From: Mesorhizobium sp. RMAD-H1
GTDB lineage: Bacteria > Pseudomonadota > Alphaproteobacteria > Rhizobiales > Rhizobiaceae
Reading direction: 5' to 3'
NCBI RefSeq assembly: GCF_014191375.1
Contig: NZ_JACHWN010000002.1
Coordinates: 1-64,000, forward strand
Length of the DNA stretch: 64,000 nucleotides
Of this stretch, positions 42,539 to 53,096 are shown one piece after another. Below the pieces are notes generated by a model. It was not told the origin of the DNA, did not search any database, and saw only the letters and a list, made by a program, of their open reading frames with translations. Position 1 is the stretch's first letter, and each line of letters starts with the position of its first letter. Position numbers and translations under genes: made by a program.

Positions 42539-43033
42539 ATGACCGGCAAGCTCACCCATCTCGATGCATCGGGCGCGGCCCATATGGTGGACGTGGGGGC
42601 GAAGGACGAGACCGAGCGTGTGGCCGTCGCCGAAGGGTTCGTCACCATGCGTGCCGAAACGCTTGAGCGCATCCTGGAAGGCAATGCCGCCAAGGGCGAT
42701 GTGATCGGCGCCGCGCGCATCGCGGGCATCATGGCCGCCAAGAGGACGGCCGAGCTGATACCGCTCTGCCATCCGCTGATGCTGACCAAGGTCGCCGTCG
42801 AGATTGAAGCGGATGAGGCGCTGCCCGGCCTGCGCGTGCAGGCGACCGCCAAGCTGACCGGCAAGACCGGCGTGGAGATGGAGGCCTTGACCGCCGTTTC
42901 CGTCGCCTGCCTCACCATCTACGACATGGCGAAGGCCGCCGACAAGGCCATGGTGATCGGCAATATCCGGCTTCTTTCCAAGAGCGGCGGCAAGTCCGGC
43001 GACTGGACCGCGCCTTTGCAGGGGAACGCCTGA
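42539..43033 (+). CDS. moaC: Cyclic pyranopterin monophosphate synthase
   Basis: MoaC with MoaA converts GTP to cyclic pyranopterin monophosphate, the first molybdenum cofactor intermediate. The 164-residue protein has [18 protein letters not shown], the [11 protein letters not shown] pocket, [20 protein letters not shown] and [11 protein letters not shown], all typical. Length is standard. Its TGA stop shares one base with the moeA ATG, so the two are coupled. Confidence 0.97.
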   Translation: MTGKLTHLDASGAAHMVDVGAKDETERVAVAEGFVTMRAETLERILEGNAAKGDVIGAARIAGIMAAKRTAELIPLCHPLMLTKVAVEIEADEALPGLRVQATAKLTGKTGVEMEALTAVSVACLTIYDMAKAADKAMVIGNIRLLSKSGGKSGDWTAPLQGNA

Positions 43034-44241
43034 TGTCGCTTCTGCCGGTCGAAGAGGCGCTGGCGCGGCTTCTAGCGGATGCCGGGCCTCTGGCCGCGGA
43101 AATACTGCCCGTCGCACAAGCCGGCGGGCGGGTACTTGCCCAGCCGGTCGAAGCGCATCACACGCAGCCCCCTTTCGATGCCTCGGCGATGGACGGTTAT
43201 GCGATCCGCGCGGATGACGTCATCACGACGCCGACGCAACTGGAGGTCATCGGCGAATCGGCGGCCGGCCGCCGCTTTGCGGGCTCCGTGGCGGCGGGAG
43301 AGGCCGTGCGCATCTTCACCGGCGCTCCTGTGCCGGCGGGCGCGGATACCGTGCTGATCCAGGAAAACACCGAGCGGCTTGCCGATGGTTCTATCCGCGT
43401 CCTGCAGACCGTCGCAAAGGGCCGCAACATCCGCCGTGCCGGCCTCGATTTCGGCAAGGGCGATATGCTGCTCCAGCCGGGACGCATTCTCGATCCGGCC
43501 GCTCTTTCGCTCGCCGCAGCCGCGAACAATGCCGTGCTTCATGTCGTGCGCCGGCCAAAAGTGGCCATTATCGCCACGGGCGACGAGCTTGTGGCGCCCG
43601 GCGAAACACCCGGTCCCGACCAGATCATTTCCTCCAACAATCTCGGCATCGCGGAGATCATCCGCATCCATGGCGGCGAGGGGATCGATCTCGGCATCGT
43701 CGACGACCGTATCGAGCATATCGAAACGGCGATCGGCGCGGCGATCGATAAGGGTGCGGATATTCTGGTCACATCAGGCGGCGCCTCGGTCGGCGATCAC
43801 GATCTGGTCCACGCGGCGCTGACCCGGCGCGGCATGGCGCTCGATTTCTGGAAGATCGCCATGCGGCCGGGCAAGCCGCTGATGTTCGGAAGGCTGCAGG
43901 GCTTGCGCGTTCTCGGCCTGCCGGGTAACCCGGTGTCGAGCCTGGTGTGCGGCCATCTATTCCTCGCGCCGCTGGTCTCTGCGCTGGCCGGCAGACCCTA
44001 CCGGCCGGATATCCGCACAGCCCGCCTCGGCGCGGACATGCCGGCCAATGATCAGAGGCGCGATCATATCCGGGCGGAAATCCACCCCAACGATCAGGGC
44101 GAACTCGTTGCCACGCCCCTGCCCCTGCAGGGTTCCTCCATGCTGAGCGCGCTCGCCCGTGCGAACGGGCTCATCATCCGCGAACCGCATGCCGAACCGG
44201 CACGTGCGGGAGAGCTGTGCCAGGTATTCATGCTGCGCTGA
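43033..44241 (+). CDS. moeA: Molybdopterin molybdenumtransferase MoeA
   Basis: MoeA inserts molybdate into adenylylated molybdopterin. The 402-residue protein has domain I/II hallmarks (FDASAMDGYAIRADD, FTGAPVPAGADTVLIQE), the MoCF-binding domain (IIATGDELVAPGETPGPDQI, TSGGASVGDHDL, MRPGKPLMFG, GLPGNPVS) and a C-terminal beta-barrel domain. It forms an operon with moaC. The following gene starts 90 bases later, so co-transcription is possible but unsure. Confidence 0.96.
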   Translation: MSLLPVEEALARLLADAGPLAAEILPVAQAGGRVLAQPVEAHHTQPPFDASAMDGYAIRADDVITTPTQLEVIGESAAGRRFAGSVAAGEAVRIFTGAPVPAGADTVLIQENTERLADGSIRVLQTVAKGRNIRRAGLDFGKGDMLLQPGRILDPAALSLAAAANNAVLHVVRRPKVAIIATGDELVAPGETPGPDQIISSNNLGIAEIIRIHGGEGIDLGIVDDRIEHIETAIGAAIDKGADILVTSGGASVGDHDLVHAALTRRGMALDFWKIAMRPGKPLMFGRLQGLRVLGLPGNPVSSLVCGHLFLAPLVSALAGRPYRPDIRTARLGADMPANDQRRDHIRAEIHPNDQGELVATPLPLQGSSMLSALARANGLIIREPHAEPARAGELCQVFMLR

Positions 44242-44331
44242 TTAGCGCTTGCAATTTCGCCGGGAGCCGCTTGTATGTGCGTCCGGTGGATTTGTGCTCC
44301 GCCTTTCGATTTCAGCGGCAAGGATTTGAAT

Positions 44332-45186
44332 ATGCAGCGTATTGTCTATGTCAATGGCGAATGGCTTCCTGAAAGCGAAGCCAAGGTTTCCGTCTTCGAC
44401 CGCGGTTTTCTCTTTGCCGATGCCGTTTATGAAGTCACCGCCGTGATCGGCGGAAAGCTCATCGATTATGCCGGTCATGCCGCGCGGCTGAAGCGCTCGC
44501 TGGGCGAGCTCGGCATCGCCTCCCCCGTCGATGCCGATCAGCTCCTCGATATCCATCGCCAGATCGTCGCCCGCAACAATCTCGGCGAAGGCCTGATCTA
44601 TCTCCAGATATCGCGCGGTCCGTCCGATCGCGATTTTGCGTTTCCAAAGAACCCCGCACCGACCATCGTTCTTTTCACCCAGCCGAAAGCGGTTTTGGCC
44701 AATCCGAAGGTCGAAACCGGCATTTCCGTAGTCACCCTGCCTGACCAGCGCTGGGCGCGTCGCGACATCAAGACCGTGCAGCTTCTCTATCCCTCCATGG
44801 CGAAGATGGAGGCCATGCGCCAAAGCGCCGACGATGCCTGGCTGGTCGAGGACGGCTTCATCACAGAGGCCAGCTCGGCCAACGCCCATATCGTCACCGC
44901 CGAAGGCAAGCTGATCACGCGCAGCCTCACCAGCGCGATCCTGCACGGCATCACGCGTGCATCGGTGCTCGATCTCGCCCGTGGCGCCGGCGTGCCGGTC
45001 GAGGAGCGGGCTTTCACGCTGGAGGAAGCCAGACAAGCGGCGGAAGCTTTCATCACCTCCGCCTCGAGTTTCGTCATGCCGGTGACGCGGATCGACGGCG
45101 AGCCGGTCGGCAACGGCAAACCCGGCCCCGTCACTCAGCGTCTGCGTGCCGCCTATATCGAGAACAGGCTCGCCGGAGCCGTCTGA
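44332..45186 (+). CDS. dat: D-amino acid aminotransferase (class IV)
   Basis: Fold-type IV PLP enzyme, probably D-alanine:2-oxoglutarate aminotransferase. The 284-residue protein has VYVNGEWLPESEAKVSVFDRGFLFAD at the N-terminus, the PLP lysine Lys147 in RRDIKTV, ITEASSANA at the Glu-containing cofactor site and TRSLTSAILHGITR. The start at 44332 has AAGGAT upstream. Members of this family can be hard to separate from branched-chain enzymes or aminodeoxychorismate lyase; length and the VSVFDRGFLFAD pattern favour Dat. Confidence 0.88.
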   Translation: MQRIVYVNGEWLPESEAKVSVFDRGFLFADAVYEVTAVIGGKLIDYAGHAARLKRSLGELGIASPVDADQLLDIHRQIVARNNLGEGLIYLQISRGPSDRDFAFPKNPAPTIVLFTQPKAVLANPKVETGISVVTLPDQRWARRDIKTVQLLYPSMAKMEAMRQSADDAWLVEDGFITEASSANAHIVTAEGKLITRSLTSAILHGITRASVLDLARGAGVPVEERAFTLEEARQAAEAFITSASSFVMPVTRIDGEPVGNGKPGPVTQRLRAAYIENRLAGAV

Positions 45187-45260
45187 TAGCGGATTTACCG
45201 CCCGCCAACCATAAAAGCGTCAGCAACGGCATTATTGTTAACCTTTCTAAAACAGTTGCA

Positions 45261-45275
45261 GAACAAGACTGGAAC
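45261..45275. promoter_or_regulatory. SOS box of lexA (GAAC-N7-GAAC), with a second degenerate copy
   Basis: GAAC at 45261-45264 and 45272-45275 are separated by seven bases, the reverse complement of the alphaproteobacterial LexA site GTTC-N7-GTTC. A further GTTC-N7-GTTT begins at 45287. Both lie 30-70 bases upstream of the lexA start, as expected for autoregulation. Known from work on Rhodobacter and rhizobia; here it is a pattern match. Confidence 0.8.
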
Positions 45276-45330
45276 ATATAGTGTTCGTTCTGGTTTTGTT
45301 TTTGTTCCGATTCCCGCGAAGGAACCTGCC

Positions 45331-46050
45331 ATGCTGACGCGCAAGCAACATGAGCTTCTGCTTTTCATTCACGAGCGGTTGAAGGAGACCGGCGTTCCCC
45401 CGTCTTTCGATGAGATGAAGGAAGCGCTTGATCTCGCTTCGAAATCGGGCATTCACCGGCTGATCACGGCACTGGAGGAGCGCGGCTTCATTCGCCGCCT
45501 GCCGAACCGTGCCCGTGCGCTGGAAGTGGTGCGCCTCCCCGATTCCATCGCGCCGGGGCTCAACGCACAGAAGAAATTCGCCCCAAGCGTCATCGAAGGC
45601 AGCCTCGGGCGGAACGTGGCGCCGGTTTCATCCCGTCCGCGCGTTGCCAATGACGACGAGTCCGTCGCCCCCGTCAGCGTACCGGTGATGGGGCGCATCG
45701 CTGCCGGCGTTCCAATCGCCGCCATCCAGAACCAGACCCATACCATCAGCCTGCCGCCGGAGATGATCGGTCCAGGCGATCATTACGCGCTCGAGGTCAA
45801 GGGCGATTCGATGATCGAGGCAGGCATATTCGACGGCGATACGGTCGTCATCAAGCGCAGCGATACGGCCAGTCCCGGCGAGATCGTGGTGGCGCTCGTC
45901 GATGACGAGGAGGCAACGCTCAAGCGCTTCCGCCGCAAGGGCGCCTCGATCGCGCTTGAGGCGGCAAATCCGGCCTATGAAACGCGGATCTTCGGGCCGG
46001 ATCGGGTTCGCGTGCAAGGCAAGCTGGTCGGGCTCATCCGCCGCTATTAG
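45331..46050 (+). CDS. lexA: SOS repressor LexA
   Basis: LexA represses DNA-damage genes and cleaves itself when RecA is activated. The 239-residue protein has an N-terminal winged helix ([17 protein letters not shown] ... SFDEMKEAL), a linker, cleavage site Ala125-Gly126 in RIAAGV, and the catalytic dyad Ser160 ([10 protein letters not shown]) with Lys198 (ATLKRF). ATG 45331 is chosen; longer frames include the operator. Its 3' end overlaps the convergent comEC gene by 17 bases. Confidence 0.97.
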   Translation: MLTRKQHELLLFIHERLKETGVPPSFDEMKEALDLASKSGIHRLITALEERGFIRRLPNRARALEVVRLPDSIAPGLNAQKKFAPSVIEGSLGRNVAPVSSRPRVANDDESVAPVSVPVMGRIAAGVPIAAIQNQTHTISLPPEMIGPGDHYALEVKGDSMIEAGIFDGDTVVIKRSDTASPGEIVVALVDDEEATLKRFRRKGASIALEAANPAYETRIFGPDRVRVQGKLVGLIRRY

Positions 46051-48613
46051 AGCGTGACGAGGTACTTTGAGCGCTTTTCCCAACAGGCTTCCATCCGGCG
46101 CTGGGGCCGGGCCGGGTTTTCTCCGGCAGGCCGCGCGCGGCGCGGGAATAGAGCCGATGCTGGTTCCAGGGCCGCTCCGGTGGGCCGACGGCATAGGTCA
46201 GTATCGCCTGTTGCTCGGGAGGCTTTCGGTCCGCCTCGCTGCGATGATCTGCCGTCGCCTCTCCGGGGACAGGCTCGGGGGGAGCGGTTGCCTTGGCAGG
46301 GGGCCGGCGCGATTGTCCCTGCCCGTCCTCTGAATTTTTAGCCGGCTTTTCTTCCGGCCGTTCGGTCCGGATAGAGGGCGCCGGCACTGCCGCCTCCGGT
46401 TCACCGAGCCTTATTTCGAGTGTTCCCTTTACCGCCAGATCGCGCAGGGTGATGACGGTCTTCCCCTCGTCGCAGGAAAGTTTCCTGCCTGCGAAGGCGA
46501 GGATGACCAGATCGCCGATGGCGCAGGCGGCGTTGTGGCCTTCCGCAACGTCCGTATAGGCCAGCATCTTGCCATTGCGCATTTCCGCAAGGCAGATACC
46601 CTCCTCGCAGGTAAAGCCCTTGTGCCCGGGATCCGGGCCGGTCTGGGGCTTGACGATTTCGGGGGCATCGTAGGCTTTCTGCCAATTCTCGATGGTGAAG
46701 CGCGACGGTTGCTTGCGGTTGACGGCCAGTGCGCCGTCGCCGGTTGGCATCGCCACCAGCCGCCCGTCTTCCGATATGATCAGATCAGGGCCGCGTTCCC
46801 GCATGAAGAGGACCAGGCCGGCAGCGAAGAATGCAAGGGAAACGGCGCGCAGCCGCGTCCTCAGGAACATGACGAGCACCAGGCCCGCCGCCCATAAGAG
46901 CAGCGTCGCGACGGGCATGATGCCCGGATTGGCATCCGGGGAGATCGACGCCACCTCCCGCGCCACCCATTTGACCACCTCGATGCCCGATCCCATCATC
47001 TGCAATGGCAGCCATTCGAGATCGAAGGGCATCATCAAAAGGCTGAGGACTGCAAAGGGCATGACGCAGACCGATATGACGGGCAGCGCAAGCACATTGC
47101 CGAGAAGGCCGAGCGGCGCGGTGTTGTTGAAATGATAGAGCGCGAAGATGCCGCTTGCCGTTCCGGCGATCACCGATGTCGCCGCCGTGGCGCCGATCGA
47201 GGTGGCGACCTTGCCGACGAAGCCCTTCGCGACCGATGCCGGGGCGAGCCCCCGTTCGTAGCGGCTGCGCTTCCTGCCCGTCCACCAGGCGAAGGCGGCG
47301 ATCAGCGCGGCCGTGGCGGAAAAGGACATCTGAAAGCTTGGGCCCAGCAGCTCATGCGGAACGAGCATGATGGCGATCAGCGCCGCCACCGCAAGATTGC
47401 GCATGGTGATAGCGGCGCGGTCCATCATGACGGCGATGAGCATCACCGCCAGCATGGTGAAGCTGCGCTGTGCCGCGATGTCCGCGCCGGACAGCACGAG
47501 ATAGAAGGCGGAACCCAGCAGAGCCGCGCCTGCCGCATATTTCTTCACCGGGTGACGCATGGCGAAAGCAGGAAACAAGGCGATCAGCGCCCGCACCACC
47601 AGCATGACGAGCCCGCCGGCAAGCGCCATGTGCAGGCCGGAGATGGAAAGAATGTGGGCAAGGCCGCTCATGCGTAGCGCTTCATTCGTTTCCTCGCTGA
47701 TCCCCTCCCTCTGTCCGGTGATGAGCGCAGCCGCGATCGCCCCCTGCTCGCCTTCGAGGCTGGAAATAATGCTCTCCGTTATCCCTTGCCGCAGGGCGCC
47801 GATCCACAGATGCAGGCGCGCGGCAATGCCGTCCGGCGGAGGAACCGCCGTGCCCTTCGGTGTTCCCAGGAAGAAGCCGTTCGCACCGATGCCATTGAAG
47901 TAGCCGTGAAAGGCGAAGTCGTAATTTCCGGGCCGCACGGGGCCGGATTGGGCGCGCAGGCGCACGAGCCCGGAGAGGCCCGAGCCGATATCGGCGGAGG
48001 CCGGAAGATCGCGAGCCGAAACGCGGATGCGGTCCGGCCCATAGCGAAGCGTTGGCCGCGCGGTGGAAAGCACGTCCAGCGTCACCCGCCAGCCGCCTTT
48101 TTCATTCTGCTCCATGGCGACGATGCGTCCGGTGACGCGCGTGGTTATGTCGGCGCCGAGCATCGGCGTCGAAAGCCGCATGGTTTCGATCTTCGCCGTC
48201 AGCATGCCCGCCAGAACGGCGATGGCGAAGGTCAGCACCATGGCGGCGACCTGACGCCGATGGGCAAGAATGCGGGTCGTGACGAGAACTGCCAGACCGG
48301 AAAGCAGCGCCTGCCATCGCGGTTCGGAAGGAAGCGAAAAATAGAGAATGGCGCCTGCCGCCGCGAAGACCGGCAGGAAGAGGAAGCGCGTGCCATGCTC
48401 CTGTTCCTCCGAAAGGAGCTTGGCGACAGATCCCCCGAATGACTGGAGACGCGTCTCGATCAGCTGCCGCGTCGGAAGCACGAACCCGCGTTGTTCGGGC
48501 AGGACGGGGGCTGGTATCCGCTCGGGCAGCATTTCGGCAGGCGGCGCGACAAGGCCCGGCCGCCTCAGAAGCAGCCGCTCATCGACCTCATCCGTGTCGT
48601 GCACTCCCCTCAT
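46034..48613 (-). CDS. ComEC/Rec2 family membrane protein
   Basis: ComEC forms the inner-membrane channel for DNA uptake. The 859-residue protein has an N-terminal DUF4131 region with membrane helices and an OB-like fold ([25 protein letters not shown]), the competence domain ([36 protein letters not shown], quoted in part) with several helices, and a C-terminal soluble domain in which I cannot find the HxHxDH of a metallo-beta-lactamase nuclease. It ends in a Pro/Ser-rich tail. ATG 48613 is preceded by GGGGG. It is divergent from gltX. Natural competence is not implied. Confidence 0.9.
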   Translation of the reverse strand: MRGVHDTDEVDERLLLRRPGLVAPPAEMLPERIPAPVLPEQRGFVLPTRQLIETRLQSFGGSVAKLLSEEQEHGTRFLFLPVFAAAGAILYFSLPSEPRWQALLSGLAVLVTTRILAHRRQVAAMVLTFAIAVLAGMLTAKIETMRLSTPMLGADITTRVTGRIVAMEQNEKGGWRVTLDVLSTARPTLRYGPDRIRVSARDLPASADIGSGLSGLVRLRAQSGPVRPGNYDFAFHGYFNGIGANGFFLGTPKGTAVPPPDGIAARLHLWIGALRQGITESIISSLEGEQGAIAAALITGQREGISEETNEALRMSGLAHILSISGLHMALAGGLVMLVVRALIALFPAFAMRHPVKKYAAGAALLGSAFYLVLSGADIAAQRSFTMLAVMLIAVMMDRAAITMRNLAVAALIAIMLVPHELLGPSFQMSFSATAALIAAFAWWTGRKRSRYERGLAPASVAKGFVGKVATSIGATAATSVIAGTASGIFALYHFNNTAPLGLLGNVLALPVISVCVMPFAVLSLLMMPFDLEWLPLQMMGSGIEVVKWVAREVASISPDANPGIMPVATLLLWAAGLVLVMFLRTRLRAVSLAFFAAGLVLFMRERGPDLIISEDGRLVAMPTGDGALAVNRKQPSRFTIENWQKAYDAPEIVKPQTGPDPGHKGFTCEEGICLAEMRNGKMLAYTDVAEGHNAACAIGDLVILAFAGRKLSCDEGKTVITLRDLAVKGTLEIRLGEPEAAVPAPSIRTERPEEKPAKNSEDGQGQSRRPPAKATAPPEPVPGEATADHRSEADRKPPEQQAILTYAVGPPERPWNQHRLYSRAARGLPEKTRPGPSAGWKPVGKSAQSTSSRSNSGG

Positions 48614-48739
48614 TTGCCCCCGCTTGGCGCTTGATCTCCTTACATCAGCGCCAGTGTCCGTCCCGACATTTCCCCTCTGCTGCCGCCCACATGGAGCAAA
48701 TGCCGAAATCAAAGGACCACGAGCAAGTCCATGAGTCCA

Positions 48740-48811
48740 GTGGAGCCTTTGAATTTGCCGTTTGAACGCGCACGCATGACCGCCGGCGTTCAAACGGCAA
48801 ATTCGCTCCAC
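48740..48811. repeat. Long inverted repeat between comEC and gltX
   Basis: GTGGAGC-(CTTT)-GAATTTGCCGTTTGAACGC at 48740-48769 is the reverse complement of GCGTTCAAACGGCAAATTC followed by GCTCCAC at 48786-48811, apart from the four-base CTTT insertion. The arms thus match over 26 positions around a 16-base spacer. The rest of the 305-base gap (48614-48918) shows nothing else. It is not followed by a T run, so it is not an ordinary terminator. It may be a mobile palindromic repeat or a regulatory hairpin. Confidence 0.8.
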
Positions 48812-48918
48812 CAGCGCACTTGCACCGTCAGCCACCTATGCTACATGAACGCCAACCGAAATCGAGTGGGGTATTGGAGCGCGACGCTCTGCGCGGCCCC
48901 GCACTCACCGGAGTTGTC

Positions 48919-50340
48919 ATGTCTTCACCCGTGATTACCCGCTTTGCGCCCTCGCCCACCGGCTTTCTGCATATCGGTGGTGCGCGCACGGCGCTGTTCA
49001 ACTGGCTCTATGCGAAGCATACCGGCGGCAAGATGCTGCTGCGCATCGAGGATACGGACCGAGAGCGTTCGTCAGAGGCCGCGGTAGCGGCCATCCTCGA
49101 CGGCCTGCGCTGGTTGGGCCTAGACTGGGACGGCGATGCGATCTCGCAGTATGAGCGCGCACCGCGCCACCGCGAGGTGGCGGAAGAGCTCCTCGCCAGG
49201 GGCAAGGCCTATTATTGCTATGCCACGCCGCAGGAACTGGACGAGATGCGCGAGAAGGCCCGCGCCGAGGGCCGTCCTCCGCGCTATGACGGGCGCTGGC
49301 GCGATCGCGACCCTTCCGAAGCGCCCGCTGGCGTGAAGCCGGTCATCCGCATCAAGGCGCCGCAGAGCGGCGAGACGATCGTCCATGACGAGGTGCAGGG
49401 CGAGGTCCGGTTCCCGAACAAGGACCTCGACGATTTCATCATCCTGCGCTCCGACGGAAACCCCACCTATATGCATGCCGTGGTGGTGGACGATCACGAC
49501 ATGGGCGTCACCCACATCATTCGCGGCGACGATCATCTGACCAACGCCGCGCGCCAGACGATCATCTATGATGCCATGGGCTGGCCGGTGCCCTCCATGT
49601 CGCATATCCCGCTGATCCATGGTCCTGATGGCGCGAAGCTTTCCAAGCGCCACGGCGCGCTCGGCGTGGAGGCCTATCGCGCCATGGGCTATCTGCCGGC
49701 GGCGCTGCGCAACTATCTCGTCCGCCTCGGCTGGAGCCATGGCGATGACGAGATCATGTCGACGGACCAGATGATCGAATGGTTCGACGTGAAGGGCATC
49801 AACAAGGGCGCGGCGCGCTTCGACTTCCAGAAGCTGGAGGCGATCAACGGCCATTATATGCGGTTAAGCGACGACGAGGAGCTTCTGCAGGCGCTCATTG
49901 CCACATTGCCGGAGATCGAAGGCGGGCCGGAGCTGCTTGCTGCCCTCGACGAGAAGCGGCGCAGCCAGCTCCTTGCCGCCATGCCGGGCCTGAAGGAGCG
50001 GGCTAAGACCCTTGTGGAACTGGCCGATGGCGCCAAGTTCATCTTCGCCGAACGCCCGCTGGCGCTCGATGAAAAGGCCGCCGCCCTGCTCGGCGACGAA
50101 GGACGCGCCATTCTCAAGGGGGCGCTGCCGGCCCTGGAGCAGACGGGCGACTGGACACCGGAAAGCCTGGACGCGGCCATCCGTGCCCATGCGGAATCGG
50201 TCGGCCTGAAGCTCGGCAAGATCGCGCAGCCGCTGCGTGCCGCCCTGACGGGGCGCGCAACCTCTCCTGGCGTATTCGACGTGCTCGCCATCCTCGGCAG
50301 GGAGGAATCGCTGGCAAGAATTAGGGATCAGATCGATTAA
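48919..50340 (+). CDS. gltX: Glutamyl-tRNA synthetase
   Basis: GltX charges tRNA(Glu), and in many alphaproteobacteria also tRNA(Gln), with glutamate. The 473-residue class I synthetase has the HIGH-type motif [10 protein letters not shown] at the N-terminus and the KMSKS equivalent AKLSKRHGA near residue 245, plus RFAPSPTG and [12 protein letters not shown]. Start at ATG 48919 with GGAG upstream; the frame extends 33 codons further without conservation. A second, paralogous gltX elsewhere would be usual for rhizobia. Confidence 0.97.
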   Translation: MSSPVITRFAPSPTGFLHIGGARTALFNWLYAKHTGGKMLLRIEDTDRERSSEAAVAAILDGLRWLGLDWDGDAISQYERAPRHREVAEELLARGKAYYCYATPQELDEMREKARAEGRPPRYDGRWRDRDPSEAPAGVKPVIRIKAPQSGETIVHDEVQGEVRFPNKDLDDFIILRSDGNPTYMHAVVVDDHDMGVTHIIRGDDHLTNAARQTIIYDAMGWPVPSMSHIPLIHGPDGAKLSKRHGALGVEAYRAMGYLPAALRNYLVRLGWSHGDDEIMSTDQMIEWFDVKGINKGAARFDFQKLEAINGHYMRLSDDEELLQALIATLPEIEGGPELLAALDEKRRSQLLAAMPGLKERAKTLVELADGAKFIFAERPLALDEKAAALLGDEGRAILKGALPALEQTGDWTPESLDAAIRAHAESVGLKLGKIAQPLRAALTGRATSPGVFDVLAILGREESLARIRDQID

Positions 50341-50536
50341 ATCCGGAATGGCCCGGGAGCAATCACGGGGTCGTTACAAAAGCTGGCGCCGGAGGTGAAA
50401 TTCCGCATTGCAACATTGGAGGTTTGGGATAGTTTGACGTGCGAAATCTCCGGGATGGTTCAGCACGAAAACAGATAAGGGCTATTTCGATTTCACCGCG
50501 TGGATGACGGTGACGGAGGATTTGAAAGGAACGATT

Positions 50537-51829
50537 ATGTCTACTAATACAGCGAGTATCACCCTTGACGGCAAAACCTTTGAACTGCCTGTCCGCAAGG
50601 GCACTGTTGGACCAGACGTCGTCGACATCGGCCCGCTCTACAAGAATGCCCACGCCTTCACCTACGACCCCGGCTTCACCTCGACGGCCTCCTGTGAATC
50701 GAAGATCACCTATATCGATGGTGACGAGGGCATGCTGCTCTACCGCGGCTATCCCATCGACCAGCTTGCCGAGCATGGCGATTTTCTCGAGACCTGCTAT
50801 CTCCTGCTTTACGGCGAACTGCCGACCAAGGCGCAGAAGGCGGATTTCGATTACCGCGTGACGCACCACACCATGGTGCATGAGCAGATGACCCGTTTCT
50901 TCACGGGCTTCCGCCGCGATGCCCATCCCATGGCCGTCATGGTCGGCTGCGTCGGCGCCATGTCCGCCTTCTATCACGACTCGACCGACATCACCGACCC
51001 GCACCAGCGCATGGTCGCCTCGATCCGGCTGATCGCCAAGATGCCGACACTCGCCGCCATGGCCTATAAATATCATGTCGGCCAGCCCTTCGTTTATCCG
51101 AAGAACGATCTGGACCTCGCCTCGAACTTCCTGCGCATGTGCTTCGCCGTGCCTTGCGAGGAATACAAGGTCAACCCGGTTCTGGCCCGCGCCATGGACC
51201 GCATCTTCATCCTGCACGCCGACCACGAGCAGAACGCTTCCACCTCGACCGTGCGCCTCGCCGGCTCGTCGGGCGCCAATCCGTTCGCCTGCATCGCGGC
51301 AGGCGTCGCCTGCCTCTGGGGGCCGGCACATGGCGGCGCCAATGAGGCGGCGCTCAACATGCTGGCCGAGATCGGCACGGTGGACCGCATTCCAGAATAT
51401 ATCGCCAAGGCCAAGGACAAGAACGATCCGTTCCGCCTGATGGGCTTCGGCCACCGCGTCTACAAGAACTACGACCCGCGCGCCAAGATCATGCAGAAGA
51501 CCTGCCATGAGGTGCTGGGCGAGCTGGGCATCAAGGACGATCCGCTGCTCGACGTGGCGATGGAGCTGGAAAAGATCGCTCTCACCGACGAATATTTCAT
51601 CGAGAAGAAGCTCTATCCCAATATCGACTTCTATTCCGGCATTACGCTGAAGGCGCTGGGCTTCCCGACCGAGATGTTCACGGTGCTCTTCGCCGTCGCG
51701 CGTACCGTCGGCTGGATCGCCCAGTGGAAGGAAATGATCGAGGACCCGCAGCAGAAGATCGGCCGTCCGCGCCAGCTCTATACCGGCGAGCCGCAGCGCG
51801 ATTTCGTACCGCTGGCCAAGCGGAAGTAA
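50537..51829 (+). CDS. gltA: Citrate synthase (type II)
   Basis: GltA condenses acetyl-CoA, produced by the PDH complex encoded upstream in the window, with oxaloacetate. The 430-residue protein shows the type II N-terminal extension, [15 protein letters not shown] with catalytic His, [13 protein letters not shown] with catalytic His, [13 protein letters not shown] and the catalytic Asp near [11 protein letters not shown] 50537 has AAAGGAA upstream. A 196-base leader precedes it and a strong bidirectional terminator follows. Confidence 0.98.
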   Translation: MSTNTASITLDGKTFELPVRKGTVGPDVVDIGPLYKNAHAFTYDPGFTSTASCESKITYIDGDEGMLLYRGYPIDQLAEHGDFLETCYLLLYGELPTKAQKADFDYRVTHHTMVHEQMTRFFTGFRRDAHPMAVMVGCVGAMSAFYHDSTDITDPHQRMVASIRLIAKMPTLAAMAYKYHVGQPFVYPKNDLDLASNFLRMCFAVPCEEYKVNPVLARAMDRIFILHADHEQNASTSTVRLAGSSGANPFACIAAGVACLWGPAHGGANEAALNMLAEIGTVDRIPEYIAKAKDKNDPFRLMGFGHRVYKNYDPRAKIMQKTCHEVLGELGIKDDPLLDVAMELEKIALTDEYFIEKKLYPNIDFYSGITLKALGFPTEMFTVLFAVARTVGWIAQWKEMIEDPQQKIGRPRQLYTGEPQRDFVPLAKRK

Positions 51830-51848
51830 GCGGAATATCAAAATGACG

Positions 51849-51875
51849 AAAAAAGGCGCCTCAGGGCGCCTTTTT
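51849..51875. terminator. Bidirectional terminator between gltA and lpxB
   Basis: GGCGCC (51855-51860) and GGCGCC (51865-51870) form a palindromic stem with a TCAG loop, extended by A5 on one side and T5 on the other, so it has a T tract in both orientations. It lies 20 bases past the gltA stop and 21 bases past the lpxB stop on the other strand. Confidence 0.88.
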
Positions 51876-51895
51876 CATGGGCAGCGAAGCCGGTT

Positions 51896-53080
51896 TCATC
51901 GCGGCTTGGCAGTGTCGACCAGATCGAGCACAACCCCGGCCGCGATTTCCCCGGCCGGCCTGTCGGTCCTCATGAGATCGGCGATATGCCTGAAGCCGGC
52001 AATCTGCGCTTCGCGCGCCGGTCCCGGCTGCATCAGCCGATCGAGCTGGCGCGCCAGGAGCCCGGGCCGGACGAATTCATTGAAATGTTCGGGGATGATC
52101 GCCTCGTCGGCGATGATATTGGGCAGCGCCGCGCTCCAGGTGGTGATGCGCGGCATCAGGAATTGCTTCGCGAACCAGTCGACCTTATAGGCGAGAACAG
52201 TCGGAACGTGGGCTAAAGCCAACTCCAGCGAGACAGTGCCTGAAGCGGCAAGTGCCGCGTCCGCCTGCCCGAACGCCTTCCATTTCTCCTCCTCCCCCGT
52301 CACCACCAGCGGCTTTACCGGCCACTCGGCCGAAAGCGCGCGCACCATCGGCTCGATCGCAGGAAGGGTCGGAAGCACGACATGCAGCGTCTCGATCCGC
52401 TGTGCCAGCTCGGCCACGGCCTTGCCGAACGGCTCCATCAGCGTCTTGATCTCCGAGCGTCGCGAGCCTGGCAGCACCAGCAGCGTGCGTTCATCGCCAT
52501 CCGTCCGTGACGCCTCGCGGCTCATTCGGTCCGCCCTGACATCGAGAAGCGGCTTGTAGCTCGCCAGACGGTGGCCGGCATAGGTCGCCGGCGGTCCGCT
52601 CAACCGTTTCAGCACATCCACCTCGAAGGGCAGGATCGTCAGCACGTGATCGACATAGGCCCGCATGGCCTTGGCACGCTGCGGGCGCCACGCCCAGACG
52701 GTCGGCGCGATATATTTGACGATCGGAATGCCGGGATCGGCGGCCCGGATCTTCCGGGCGACGCGATGGGTGAAATCCGGGCTGTCGATGATGACGACGC
52801 AGTCGGGCTTCGCCGCGACGACGGCCTTCGCCGTCTGCGCGATGCGCAAAACCAGCCTGGGCAGATTTTGAAGCACCGCACTCAAACCCATCAGCGCGAT
52901 CTCGCCCGGATCGAACAGGGTCTTCAGGCCGCGCTCCTGCAGATGGGTACCGCCGACGCCGACGAGATTGACCAGACGGTCGGTCTGTCCGCGCAGCGCG
53001 TCGACGAGATCGGCGCCGAGCAGATCGCCGGATTCCTCGCCGGCGATGATCGCGATCTTCAGCGGCAGTTTCCGCGCCAT
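51896..53080 (-). CDS. lpxB: Lipid-A-disaccharide synthase
   Basis: LpxB joins UDP-2,3-diacylglucosamine and lipid X to form the lipid A disaccharide. The 394-residue GT-B-like protein has IIAGEESGDLLGADLV, VVIIDSPDFTHRVARKIR, VKYIAPTVWAWRPQRAK and LLVLPGSRRSEI, all family blocks. As the last gene of the lpxD-fabZ-lpxA-lpxI-lpxB run it follows lpxI after 16 bases. Confidence 0.97.
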   Translation of the reverse strand: MARKLPLKIAIIAGEESGDLLGADLVDALRGQTDRLVNLVGVGGTHLQERGLKTLFDPGEIALMGLSAVLQNLPRLVLRIAQTAKAVVAAKPDCVVIIDSPDFTHRVARKIRAADPGIPIVKYIAPTVWAWRPQRAKAMRAYVDHVLTILPFEVDVLKRLSGPPATYAGHRLASYKPLLDVRADRMSREASRTDGDERTLLVLPGSRRSEIKTLMEPFGKAVAELAQRIETLHVVLPTLPAIEPMVRALSAEWPVKPLVVTGEEEKWKAFGQADAALAASGTVSLELALAHVPTVLAYKVDWFAKQFLMPRITTWSAALPNIIADEAIIPEHFNEFVRPGLLARQLDRLMQPGPAREAQIAGFRHIADLMRTDRPAGEIAAGVVLDLVDTAKPR

Positions 53081-53096
53081 CAGCTTTCCTCCGCCC

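Noticed and set aside
48820-48918. 33-codon extension upstream of gltX
   Set aside because: The conserved synthetase N-terminus starts at the ATG at 48919, which has GGAG at proper spacing.
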